Source: Ornithobacterium rhinotracheale (GTDB lineage Bacteria; Bacteroidota; Bacteroidia; Flavobacteriales; Weeksellaceae). From it: a DNA stretch of 64,000 nt. Below are positions 18,146-27,278 of this stretch, piece after piece (within the stretch, counting starts at the first letter, position 1; each line of letters opens with the position of its first letter). The stretch covers positions 1,441,001-1,505,000 of the forward strand of contig NZ_CP035107.1 in assembly GCF_004088395.1 (NCBI RefSeq), read 5' to 3'. The position numbers and the translations under genes are program-made. A model generated the notes under the pieces. That model saw only the letters and a list, made by a program, of their open reading frames with translations, was not told the origin of the DNA and searched no databases.

Positions 18146-18580
18146 CTAAATTCCTCCAAATCTAAATAAAACCCCGATAATTAGCATTAAAACACTGATG
18201 ATATTTACTCCAACTATGTGATAAATCATGGGTATCAAATTGTTTTTATTGAGTTTGGGAATGATAAAAAACCGTGCGTGAATGGCTAATGCAAAAATAC
18301 ACAGCAATAATATGATTTTGATATTTACTGCTCGCTCCAGCCCATTGCTGAACGACATAAATTTGTAATCAAAATAGAAAAATGCCATGTAAATCCCCGT
18401 GATGATCTGAATGATTAATGCAGGAACGCCTATGGGCTCGTATTTGCTTTCAAATCCTTCGATAATGCTACAATCTTTGTTTTTCACGGCCTTGGGCACA
18501 TAGCCAAATAGTAAAACTAAATGTCCCCCTACCCAAATAGCTGCTCCCAAGACATGTAGTATCAATGCTAGTTTAAACAT
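18146..18580 (-). CDS. CopD-like integral membrane protein
   Basis: A 144-residue protein with four predicted helices. It starts MFKLALILHVLGAAIWVGGHL, a pattern of the CopD/copper-resistance D or YkoY-type membrane family, with histidines in helices 1 and 3 that may bind haem or metal. The start is set at 18580 rather than 18634 because the upstream extension is unlike the family. The function is not established. Confidence 0.65.
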   Translation of the reverse strand: MFKLALILHVLGAAIWVGGHLVLLFGYVPKAVKNKDCSIIEGFESKYEPIGVPALIIQIITGIYMAFFYFDYKFMSFSNGLERAVNIKIILLLCIFALAIHARFFIIPKLNKNNLIPMIYHIVGVNIISVLMLIIGVLFRFGGI

Positions 18581-18659
18581 ATTTATCTTTTTAATTCTAA
18601 ATAAAAAACTTGTCAATCTATCCTTAATTGACAAGTTTCTACCTTAAATCTTTTAAATT

Positions 18660-19610
18660 CTATTTTCTTTCTAAAACTTTTTTCACTTTTTCTACAATGG
18701 CAGTGCTGTCGATTTTGTATTTTTTCATCAATTCCATTGGGGTTGCACTTTCTCCAAAGCTGTCCATCACGGCTACATATTCTTGTTGCACTGGATTTTT
18801 TAATGACAATACTCTGGAAACGCTTTCGCCCAAACCGCCAAGCACATTGTGCTCTTCTGCCGTTACGACACAACCTGTTTTTGCCACAGATTTTAAGATG
18901 ATTTCCTCGTCAAGTGGCTTGATTGTATGGATGTTGATAACTTCGGCAGAAATGCCTTCTTTTTCCAATAAATCTTGTGCTACGATTGCCTCCCACACTA
19001 AATGCCCAGTCGCAACGATGGTAACATCGCTACCTTCAATCATTAATTGCCCTTTGCCTATTTCAAATTTTTGATCTGCTGGGGTGAATACTGGCCAACT
19101 AGGACGCCCGAATCTTAAATACACAGGTCCGTCGTATTCTGCTACGGCGATTGTGGCAGCCTTGGTTTGGTTATAATCACATGGGCAAATCACCGTCATG
19201 CCTGGCAACATTTTCATCATGCCTATGTCTTCGAGGATTTGATGCGTAGCTCCATCTTCCCCAAGTGTGAGCCCTGCATGAGAGGCGGCGATTTTTACAT
19301 TTTTGTTTGAATAGGCTACTGATTGACGAATTTGGTCATAAACACGCCCCGTAGAGAATGCGGCAAATGTTCCTGTAAATGGGATTTTACCACTGATTGC
19401 CAATCCTGTTGCGATACCTATCATATTAGCCTCGGCAATACCTACTTGGAAGAATCTATCGGGATTTTCTTTGATAAATTCGTCCATTTTTAAGGAACCT
19501 ATCAAATCGGCACAAAGTGCTACAACATTGGGATTTGTTCTTCCTAATTCGGCTAAGCCCGCTCCAAATCCTGAACGAGTATCTTTTTTCTCGGTGTATG
19601 TGTATTTCAT
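18660..19610 (-). CDS. Transketolase, C-terminal subunit
   Basis: The C-terminal half of a split transketolase (316 residues): pyrimidine-binding domain with TRSGFGAGLAELG and FQVGIAEANMIGIATGLA (catalytic glutamate in the GIAE motif), then the transketolase C domain (IINIHTIKPLDEE). It works with the N-terminal subunit at 20766-21611 in the non-oxidative pentose phosphate pathway. The start is MKYTYTEKKD; the upstream extension overlaps the next gene. Unusually, two other genes lie between the halves. Confidence 0.9.
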   Translation of the reverse strand: MKYTYTEKKDTRSGFGAGLAELGRTNPNVVALCADLIGSLKMDEFIKENPDRFFQVGIAEANMIGIATGLAISGKIPFTGTFAAFSTGRVYDQIRQSVAYSNKNVKIAASHAGLTLGEDGATHQILEDIGMMKMLPGMTVICPCDYNQTKAATIAVAEYDGPVYLRFGRPSWPVFTPADQKFEIGKGQLMIEGSDVTIVATGHLVWEAIVAQDLLEKEGISAEVINIHTIKPLDEEIILKSVAKTGCVVTAEEHNVLGGLGESVSRVLSLKNPVQQEYVAVMDSFGESATPMELMKKYKIDSTAIVEKVKKVLERK

Positions 19611-19641
19611 TTTTTTGTTTTTTTTAAGGTTTTCATTTTTT

Positions 19642-20049
19642 TTAATTCCCTCTATAAGTTGAATAGCCGTATGGCGAGAGGGTAATCGGTACATGGTAAT
19701 GATTTTTATCTTTTATCTCGAAAACTACTTCTATAAAGGGATAAAAGGTGTCTTGACCTAGTGACTGAAAATAAGGTAATGTGAAATAGGTTAATTTATA
19801 AATTCCTCTATTGTCTACATTCGTGCCTTCTTTTAAAAAGTCTTTAATTCTTCCGTTTTGGTCGGTGGTTTTCTCATCTACAACTTTCCAAGTGCCGTCT
19901 GAGGCTCTCTTTGAGAGTTGAATCTTTACTCCTGGGGCTGGTTTTCCTTGAGTAATGTCTAATATGTGACTAGATAGCTGATATTTTGCCTGTTGAGCAA
20001 ATCCTAAACTTGCAAACATTAAAGCAAATAGAATGATTATTTTTTTCAT
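19642..20049 (-). CDS. 5-hydroxyisourate hydrolase, exported (transthyretin-like)
   Basis: Hydrolyses 5-hydroxyisourate in urate breakdown. A signal peptide ending FASLGFAQ precedes the transthyretin-like domain. The conserved LSSHILDITQGKPAPGV and the C-terminal SPYGYSTYRGN (normally YRGS) are visible. The 135 residues fit a secreted HIUase, so it should act in the periplasm. No other urate-pathway gene is nearby, and it sits between the two transketolase genes. Confidence 0.88.
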   Translation of the reverse strand: MKKIIILFALMFASLGFAQQAKYQLSSHILDITQGKPAPGVKIQLSKRASDGTWKVVDEKTTDQNGRIKDFLKEGTNVDNRGIYKLTYFTLPYFQSLGQDTFYPFIEVVFEIKDKNHYHVPITLSPYGYSTYRGN

Positions 20050-20067
20050 ATTTTTGATATTATTATA

Positions 20068-20757
20068 TTACAAATTAAACTTTAACTCATTCTTCAATAC
20101 ATTAGCCATTTCCTTAGAGCTAAAAGGGTTTTGCCCTGTAATTAAATTCCCGTCTACTACTACTTTAGAGGTCATAGGAATAAGAGCTTTTTCGTATAAA
20201 GTACCTCTTTTTTTAAGTGCTTCCTCCAAATTAAAGGGAACCAGTTTTCTTCTCCTCGCTATTAATTCTTCAAACCAATTAAAGCCAGTTAGTTTTTTCC
20301 CCTTGATAAGAAATGTGCCATTGGCTAGCTTTACATTTAGCAAGCCTCCCACGCCATGGCAAATTTCCGCAACTTTCTTATTTTCCTCCCAATGTTTCAC
20401 AATTATATCCTCTAGCAAGCGGTTTTCTAAAAAATCAAAGACAGCACCGTGACCTCCGGCAAGGTATACAATCTCAAAAGATTGATTTGCCACTTCTTGA
20501 AGGCTTTGGGCTTGGTTTAATTTTTTTCTAAAATCTGGATTTTTCCAATAATTTCTCGTGAGTTTATCCATCATCATAGGTTTTAAACTCTCTGGGTCTA
20601 TGGGTATTTCTCCACCTTTCGGACTGGCTATGCTAATATTGCAATTAGCCTGCTCTGCCACCTCATAAAAATGAGTAAGCTCACTTAGCCATAAGCCTGT
20701 AGGTATTTGGCTTTTCGGATATTTATCAACACTAGTAGCTATTAATAGAATATTCAT
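20068..20757 (-). CDS. DJ-1/PfpI family protein (Hsp31/glyoxalase III-like)
   Basis: A 229-residue protein of the class I glutamine amidotransferase-like fold. The nucleophile elbow AEICHGVGG carries the conserved cysteine followed by histidine, and VYLAGGHGAVFDF and SIASPKGGEIPIDPES are typical of the Hsp31-like branch. Such proteins act as methylglyoxal glyoxalases or deglycases. It starts 8 bp after the N-terminal transketolase gene. Confidence 0.87.
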   Translation of the reverse strand: MNILLIATSVDKYPKSQIPTGLWLSELTHFYEVAEQANCNISIASPKGGEIPIDPESLKPMMMDKLTRNYWKNPDFRKKLNQAQSLQEVANQSFEIVYLAGGHGAVFDFLENRLLEDIIVKHWEENKKVAEICHGVGGLLNVKLANGTFLIKGKKLTGFNWFEELIARRRKLVPFNLEEALKKRGTLYEKALIPMTSKVVVDGNLITGQNPFSSKEMANVLKNELKFNL

Positions 20758-20765
20758 TTTTAACT

Positions 20766-21611
20766 TTAATAATCCCCAAGCGTTTCAGGATTTTGCGATA
20801 AGGCTTTTTCAAGTTCTTCATCGTTTGGTGCTTTTCCGTGCCAAGCGTGAGTGCCCATCATAAAATCTACACCATTTCCCATTTCGGTATGGAGCAAAAT
20901 TGCAACTGGTTTTCCTTTGCCTGTTTTTGATTTCGCTTCTTTCAACCCTTCTAAAATAGCAGGAATATCATTTCCTTTTTCTACCTCTACTACATCCCAC
21001 TCGAAAGCTTGTAACTTAGCTTTTAAATTTCCTAGGCTTAAGACATCTTTGGTATCGCCATCGATTTGTCTTCCGTTGTAATCTATGGTAGAGATGATAT
21101 TATCTACCCCCTTGGCTCCTGCATACATGAGCGCCTCCCAGATTTGCCCTTCTTGCAATTCGCCGTCGCCGTGTAGTGTATAAACTAAATGGCTGTCTCC
21201 GTCCAATTTTTTGCCCAAAGCCATCCCAATGGCTACAGAAAGTCCTTGACCAAGCGAACCAGATGCTACACGCACACCAGGCAATCCCTCGTGCGTGGTA
21301 GGGTGCCCCTGCAGGCGAGTGCCTAATTTTCTAAAAGTTGCCAATTCAGAAACAGGAAAAAATCCGTTTCTGGCTAAAACGCTGTAGAATACAGGTGAAA
21401 TGTGCCCATTAGACAAGAAGAAAACATCTTCGTTTTTTCCTTCCATTTTGAAATCTGTGCTATAATCCATCACCTCGCCATATAGGCAAACCAAGAATTC
21501 TGCACAGCCCAAAGAGCCTCCTGGGTGTCCGCTATTCACTGCGTGCACCATGCGTAAAATATCTCTGCGTACTTGTGTAGTAAGACTTTCTAAATGTTGA
21601 ATATCTGCCAT
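20766..21611 (-). CDS. Transketolase, N-terminal subunit
   Basis: The thiamine diphosphate-binding half of a split transketolase (281 residues). Visible motifs are AVNSGHPGGSLG, VASGSLGQGLSVAIGMALG and HGDGELQEGQIWEA (the GDG thiamine-binding motif). It pairs with the C-terminal subunit at 18660-19610. It is probably the first gene of a leftward seven-gene cluster running to the universal stress protein gene. Confidence 0.92.
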   Translation of the reverse strand: MADIQHLESLTTQVRRDILRMVHAVNSGHPGGSLGCAEFLVCLYGEVMDYSTDFKMEGKNEDVFFLSNGHISPVFYSVLARNGFFPVSELATFRKLGTRLQGHPTTHEGLPGVRVASGSLGQGLSVAIGMALGKKLDGDSHLVYTLHGDGELQEGQIWEALMYAGAKGVDNIISTIDYNGRQIDGDTKDVLSLGNLKAKLQAFEWDVVEVEKGNDIPAILEGLKEAKSKTGKGKPVAILLHTEMGNGVDFMMGTHAWHGKAPNDEELEKALSQNPETLGDY

Positions 21612-21709
21612 TTTTTATTTTTTGGTAAATGTAATAATTTTTAAAGAAAATAGCGAAATTCAGCCTGGATTGTTGAAAATTTTTTCAGAAATAAAAATGA
21701 TAAAAAAGA

Positions 21710-21747
21710 AAAATCGCTCCTTGCTATTTATAACAAGAAACGATTTT
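21710..21747 (-). terminator. Terminator after the small exported protein gene
   Basis: Arms AAAATCG...CTTG and CAAG...CGATTTT pair with a 3-nt internal mismatch and a 10-nt loop. Reading leftward it ends in a T-rich tract, 40 bp after the stop codon at 21784. Confidence 0.55.
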
Positions 21748-21783
21748 ATAAATGAAAACAATAATTATTTTCTAAAACATGAA

Positions 21784-22089
21784 TTATTTCTTCAACAAAA
21801 TGAATGAATAGTTCCCCAAGTGTACAAAATATTTTCCTTCTCTGAAGTCATCAATCTGAACTTCGTTTACACCTGGACGAACAATCATTTTTTTAATAAA
21901 CATTCCATCTTCGGAGTAAAATTTCACTAATGTAGGCTTTTCCACTTTAATGTTTATAAATCCTTCTTTTCCTGTGCTAGCTACGATTTCTTTATCGTTT
22001 GCACCATTTTCTTCATTGCCTACTCCTGCGTACAATACGGAGCTTGCTGCTGAGGCGACTAACGCCAATGATAATACTAATTTTTTCAT
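21784..22089 (-). CDS. Small exported protein of unknown function
   Basis: 101 residues. A signal peptide (MKKLVLSLALVASAASSVLYA) is followed by a short beta-rich domain with the pattern KPTLVKFYSEDGMFIKKMIV and DDFREGKYFVHL. That pattern resembles DUF3244-like or secretion-domain-like sandwich modules in Bacteroidota. No partner can be inferred. It has its own promoter and terminator. Confidence 0.7.
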   Translation of the reverse strand: MKKLVLSLALVASAASSVLYAGVGNEENGANDKEIVASTGKEGFINIKVEKPTLVKFYSEDGMFIKKMIVRPGVNEVQIDDFREGKYFVHLGNYSFILLKK

Positions 22090-22109
22090 TTTTTAATAGG
22101 TTTAGGCTA

Positions 22110-22140
22110 CAAATTTAAGCATGATAAAAGTCATGTGCAA
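22110..22140 (-). promoter_or_regulatory. Promoter of the small exported protein gene
   Basis: Reading leftward: TTG (22140-22138), 20 bp, TAAATTTG (22117-22110), 20 bp before the ATG. A good consensus match. Confidence 0.6.
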
Positions 22141-22263
22141 GTTTTCTAGGTACAGAAATGTATATTTAACACTAAGTTTTACACAAAATAGGTATTTTCA
22201 CCTCGAATCCTTAAATTATTAACACAATTTCAGCATAGGCTGTTTAATTCTTGCGCCAAAAAA

Positions 22264-24728
22264 TCAGCTTGGATCCACATCAAAATCAATGCGCACACGG
22301 CGAAACACACTCACTCCATGCAGTTTAACCAAAGCTTCTTTGAGTAATTGCTTTATTTTTTTAGGGCTTTGCCCCTCTTTGATTTTAATCAGAGTTTTGA
22401 ACCTATATTGATTGTTTAGTCTTGCAATTGAGGGGCAGCAGGCCCTAGCAGTGTTCTTTCATTAAAAAAAGGTTTCAGCATTTGGGTGTAGTAATTCGCT
22501 GTTTTTTCTGCCAATTCGTGATCTTTGTGCCTAAATGTAATTTCAATTAATTTGCAATAAGGCGGATAGAGGGTGTGTTCACGCTCAGTCAAAATCTCAT
22601 TTGCTGTGTTTTCATAATCGAATTTTTGTGCATTTTTTAAAACAAAATGATCTGCTTTGTAGGCTTGCACAATCACTTTTCCTTGTTCCTTTCGGCGTCC
22701 TGCACGCCCTGCCACTTGTACAATTCGCTGAAATGCTCGCTCGTGTGCTCTGAAATCTGGAAAATTGAGCAGACTATCTGCCTTAATGATGCCTACCAGA
22801 TTCACATCGTCAAAATCTAAACCTTTGGTAACCATCTGTGTACCCACCAGCAAATCTATTTCATGATTTTCAAGTGCTTCGATCAGTTTTTCAAAGGCGA
22901 ATTTCTTGCGCATGCTGTCTACATCCATACGGGCTATTTTATGCTCGGGAAATAGTTGCACAAATTCGTCTTCTATTTGCTGAGTTCCCAATCCCACTGT
23001 TTTTAAATCCGTAGATCCGCATTCGTAGCACTTTACGGGCTTGGCTTGCGTATGCCCACAGTAATGGCATTTTAATTCCTGAGTTAATTTATGGTAGGTG
23101 AGCGAAACATCACAATTGGGGCAATACGGCGTGTGCCCACAATCATTACACTCCAGCACAGGCGAAAACCCTCTACGATTTTGGAATATGATGACTTGCT
23201 TTTTATGTTCAAAAGCGTTTAAAATTGCATTTTTCAGCTCAAATGAAACATGCCCAATCATTCTGTTTTGTTGCACGGCTTCCCTCAAATCTACGATTTC
23301 CATCACGGGCATTTTCACATTTCCATATCGCTCGGTGAGTGACACATAAGCAATTTTATTTTCTTGTGCCAAGTGGAACATCTCCAGCGAAGGTGTCGCC
23401 GAACCCAATAAAACTTGTGCTCCATTCATTTTTGCCCAAACCATCGCCGCATCTCGTGCGTTATAAAATGGCCGGGTATCGGTTTGTTTTAAAGAGGATT
23501 CGTGCTCCTCGTCTACGATTACAAGCCCCAAATCTTGCAGAGGCAAAAACAACGAAGAGCGGGCTCCTACTATTATATTGTATTCATTATTTAAAACTTT
23601 TTCCCATAGCTCCACCCTTTCGTTTTGGTTAAACTTGGAATGGTACACCCCCACTTGATCTCCAAAATATTTTTGAATGCGCTGCGTGAGCTGTGTAGTG
23701 AGCGAAATCTCTGGCAATAAGTATAATACTTTTTTCCTCTGTGCCAAAGATCGCTCAATACATTTGATATAAATCTCGGTTTTTCCAGAAGAAGTTACGC
23801 CATGCAAAAGCACATTTTTTTGTTGATTAAGTGCCTCTTGCACCGAATCAAACGCTATTTGCTGTGCAGGGCTTAATGTTTTAATTTTGCTAAGCTCCTC
23901 ATCATAAGTTTGCACACGCTGGGTTTGGTCTTCATAAATTTGAACCAAATGTTTCTCGGCAAGTGCATTCAGCGTGGCATGTGTTGTGTTGTTTTCCTTT
24001 ATAAATTCGGAAACTTTTACGGGCGAATTGCTTTGTTTTTGCTTAACAATCAGTTTTAAATACAATTCTCTCTGCTTGGGGGCTCGGCTTAGTTCTTGAA
24101 TGCTTTGGGCTTTGGTTTCGGCAGAAATGTTTTCATTTAGCCGAACATAATTCTCGATTTTAGGCGTATATTTTTGGATTAATTTTTCGTCTAAAATCAC
24201 TAAGCCATAAGACATTAATTCTTTTAACAATGGCAATGCCGACTTTCGCTCAACCAAATCTGCACATTCATCTACGGAGAGAATTCCTTTTACGCTCAAA
24301 GCTTCCCAAATCGTATAGGCTTCATCCGAAAGTTCCATTTCGGGCGTAAGTTTTTGTGAAGGAACGATTTTCACAAAAGTGTCGCTATCAAGTTTTAATG
24401 CCGTGGGAAAAACATTGCCGTACACATCTCCGAGCGAACACATGTAATATTCTGCAACCCATTCCCAAAATTTGATTTGCTTTTCGGTAACGAGTGGCTT
24501 GGCATCGAGCAAGGCATAAATGGGCTTGGTTTTGTATAATTCGGGTTGATTTTGGTGGATTGAATGCACTATGCCCGTGTACAACTTTCGGTTGCCAAAC
24601 GGCACTGCCACACGCTGCCCTACTTGTACTTTGCCACGCATCTCTCTCGGAATGTGATAGCAAAAAGTTCCTTCAATTGGAAGGGGCAAAATCACTTCGG
24701 CAAAATGGATTTCAAGCGGATTTTTCAA
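22264..24728 (-). pseudogene. priA: Primosomal protein N' (replication restart helicase PriA), frameshifted near the 3' end
   Basis: PriA reopens stalled forks by loading the replicative helicase. Visible are the DNA-binding N-terminus (VILPLPIEGTFCYHIPREM), Walker A LLHGVTSSGKTE, DEEH box VIVDEEHESS, eight zinc cysteines in the CNDCGHTPYCPNCD and CHYCGHTQAKPVKCYECG segments, and QIVQVAGRAGR. The frame stops early at 22416 (GPAAPQLQD). In another frame the DNA continues with RFKTLIKIKEGQSPKKIKQL to VRIDFDVDPS and a stop at 22264-22266. Restoring one A near 22427 joins the parts into 821 residues, a normal length. Either a sequencing error or a loss of the last ~48 residues. Confidence 0.88.
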
Positions 24729-24755
24729 TTTAGCTAAAACTTTTTTTCGCTGATT

Positions 24756-25918
24756 TTATGCTTGTTTTAATTCTTTTCTTCGTTTAAGTTCTTTTTCGAT
24801 CAAGGTCAATTCTCGATTGGATTGTCCCGCTACCGAGGTGTTTTCTTGTGCTCTTCGGATTAAATATGGAATCACCTCTTTTACAGGACCAAACGGAACA
24901 TATTTTGCCACATGATAGCCGTTCTCACCCAGCACAAAGCTGATGTTATCACTCATGCCAAGCAATTGCCCAAACCAACAGTTGGCTAAATCCGAATTTT
25001 GGTCGATTTTATTTTTGAGATTCATACAACTCTCTTCGTTGTGCGTTCCCGCAAAAAGGAAAATTCTATCGCAATGCTCGGTGATGAAATCAAGTGCAGC
25101 ATTGTACGACGCATCCGTTGCTGCTTTATCTGGCTGAATCGGAGAAGGATAACCCATTTTTTGTGCACGCTCACGCTCTTTTTCCATGTAAGCACCACGC
25201 ACGATTTTAAAGCCTAAATAGTAATCTTCTTCTTCCGCTTTTTTAAATTCATTTTTTAAATATTCTAAGCGATCGGTGCGATACATTTGCAAAGTATTGA
25301 GCACTACAACTCTCTCTTTATTAAAAGTTTTCATCATTTCTTGTGCCAAATCGTCTGCCGCATCTTGCATCCAGGTTTCTTCGGCATCAATCATGATTTT
25401 GACACCTTTTTGGTAGGCTTTTTCACAAGTTTTATAAAACCTAGTTCTAATATGCTCCCACGCTGTGTGCTCGGCTGGAGAAAGCTGCTGTTTTTTGCCC
25501 ACTTTTTCGTACAAATCAATATTTCCGTAGCCCGTAGGTTTAAACACTACAAAAGGAATTTTTGGATTATTTTCAGCTAAATCTATAATCGACATAATTT
25601 CATTAAAACAGGCATTATAAGATCTCTCATCTTCCTTTCCCTCAATCGAATAATCCAAAATACTGCCTACATTTTGCTCATACAATCTATCCACCGTTTT
25701 GATCGATTCTTGTAGATTCTCGCCCCACAAAAATGATCAAAAATCGTATTTTTGATAAGAGTTTTTACGCCAGGTATATTCTTAAATATAGGCAAACTCA
25801 CCGCTCCAAAATTTACCAAAAAATTATAATTCACGGATTTAAAAAGTAAATACGCTCTCTTGAGTTCATAATCAGACTTGGAGCGAAAGGCGATTTCTGT
25901 GTTTTCAAAAAATTTCAT
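24756..25918 (-). pseudogene. Proline dehydrogenase, frameshifted in a C/G run
   Basis: FAD-dependent oxidation of proline to pyrroline-5-carboxylate. The N-terminus (MKFFENTEIAF...IFDHFCG) and the main part (GGENLQESIKTVDRLYEQNV onward) lie in different frames. The main part includes KIMIDAEETWMQDAAD, FKIVRGAYMEKERERA and the C-terminal RRAQENTSVAGQ. The break is at the run of four C at 25723-25726; a fifth base would restore one frame of 387 residues, the normal length. Sequencing error in a homopolymer is possible, as is slippage. Confidence 0.88.
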
Positions 25919-26006
25919 TCAATTAATTTTAGCATTAAAACAAATTTAAAATTTTATTCATTTTTTCGCAATAGTTTTTTATTATTTTTAAAATCCATTT
26001 TTTCGC

Positions 26007-26014
26007 TATCTTTG
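26007..26014 (+). promoter_or_regulatory. Promoter -7 box of aroB
   Basis: TATCTTTG, 28 bp before the aroB ATG. No clear -33 element at the usual distance. Confidence 0.4.
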
Positions 26015-26041
26015 TGCTTTTAGATTTCGAATAAATAAAAT

Positions 26042-27211
26042 ATGACACAAGCGCCAATCTATTTCGACCAAGGCTTTGAGGCTCTGGACCAATTAATTGC
26101 TGAGAAAAATTACAGCAAAATAATGATTCTAGTAGATGAAAATACGCACGAAAAATGCCTGCCGCTACTTCTGCAAAATACTGAAAATATTCTAAATTGT
26201 GAATTTATAGAAATACCCGCGGGGGAAGACACTAAGCAACTTTTCTTTGTAAATCAAGTACTTAAATCCTTAAAATTGAGCGGACTTGACCGCAAGTCCT
26301 TACTCATCAATTTAGGGGGCGGCGTGGTTACCGATTTCGGAGGTTTTGTTGCCTCTATCTACAATCGTGGAATTGATTTTGTAAACATTCCCACCAGCTT
26401 GCTCGCGATGGTTGATGCCTCTGCGGGCGGAAAAACAGGTGTGGATTTATGCGGAATTAAAAATATTGTAGGCACATTTTCTCAGCCTCAAATGGTAATT
26501 ATTGAAACAGAATTTCTAAAAACACTCCCGCCGCGCGAGCTGCTTTCTGGCTTTGCTGAAATGCTTAAACACGGCTTAATTCAAGATGAAAATCAGTGGA
26601 AAACGCTCTCTCAAATCACCAAATTAGATGCCGAAAATATTGCGCCACATATCAAGAATTCCATCAATGTAAAACTAAATGTCGTTACGCAAGACCCTAC
26701 CGAAAAGGGACTTAGAAAAATCCTAAACGCAGGGCACACCTTGGGGCACGCCATAGAGACTTATTACCTCTGGCTTGATAAAAGTGTAATTGCAAAAGGG
26801 GAAGCCGTGGGCGATAAAATCAATCATTTCATCACTCAGAGCTTGGAGAGCGATGATGATTTTTCACAGCCAATCCTTTCTGAAAAAGAGGGCGAACCAA
26901 GCATCACACACGGCGAGGCAGTGGCCACTGGGCTAATGCTTGAAGCACACCTAGCTTGGCAAAAGGGCTTTATATCCAAGGAAGAATTTAGCGAAATTTT
27001 CTACCGATTAACGGAGCTTTACCCCTATTTTGAATTGCCTTCGGCTGAAATTTTAGAGCAAATTATGCTACACGATAAGAAAAATGAGGGGGGCAAAATT
27101 AATTTTGTAATGCTAAGGCGCATCGGGGAATGCACACCCGATAAGGTGGAATGCTCTCGCAATGAAATTCAAAATGCAATAGATTTTTATACTGAAAATT
27201 TCCCAAAATAA
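26042..27211 (+). CDS. aroB: 3-dehydroquinate synthase with an internal insertion
   Basis: Second step of the shikimate pathway. The NAD-binding GGGVVTDFGGFVAS, the NIPTSLLAMVDASAGGKTGVD block and the zinc ligands in NAGHTLGHAIE and HGEAVATG are present. Between the last two motifs, roughly residues 243-283, lie about 40 extra residues (WLDKSVIAKGEAV...SEKEGEPS). At that point related enzymes usually have a short loop, so the protein is 389 rather than about 350 residues. The insert contains KGEAVGDK, which resembles the following HGEAVATG. Confidence 0.93.
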   Translation: MTQAPIYFDQGFEALDQLIAEKNYSKIMILVDENTHEKCLPLLLQNTENILNCEFIEIPAGEDTKQLFFVNQVLKSLKLSGLDRKSLLINLGGGVVTDFGGFVASIYNRGIDFVNIPTSLLAMVDASAGGKTGVDLCGIKNIVGTFSQPQMVIIETEFLKTLPPRELLSGFAEMLKHGLIQDENQWKTLSQITKLDAENIAPHIKNSINVKLNVVTQDPTEKGLRKILNAGHTLGHAIETYYLWLDKSVIAKGEAVGDKINHFITQSLESDDDFSQPILSEKEGEPSITHGEAVATGLMLEAHLAWQKGFISKEEFSEIFYRLTELYPYFELPSAEILEQIMLHDKKNEGGKINFVMLRRIGECTPDKVECSRNEIQNAIDFYTENFPK

Positions 27212-27224
27212 AATTTTAAAAATA

Positions 27225-27257
27225 AAAAAATCCCTTTAGCTTACAAAGGGATTTTTT
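27225..27257. terminator. Bidirectional terminator between aroB and clpB
   Basis: A 13-bp perfect stem (AAAAAATCCCTTT / AAAGGGATTTTTT) with a 7-nt loop between convergent genes. Confidence 0.88.
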
Positions 27258-27278
27258 CAATTATTTAGAGTTCATTTT

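Noticed and set aside
21622..21807. A 61-residue rightward frame
   Set aside because: It overlaps the terminator of the small exported protein gene and has no promoter or family features.
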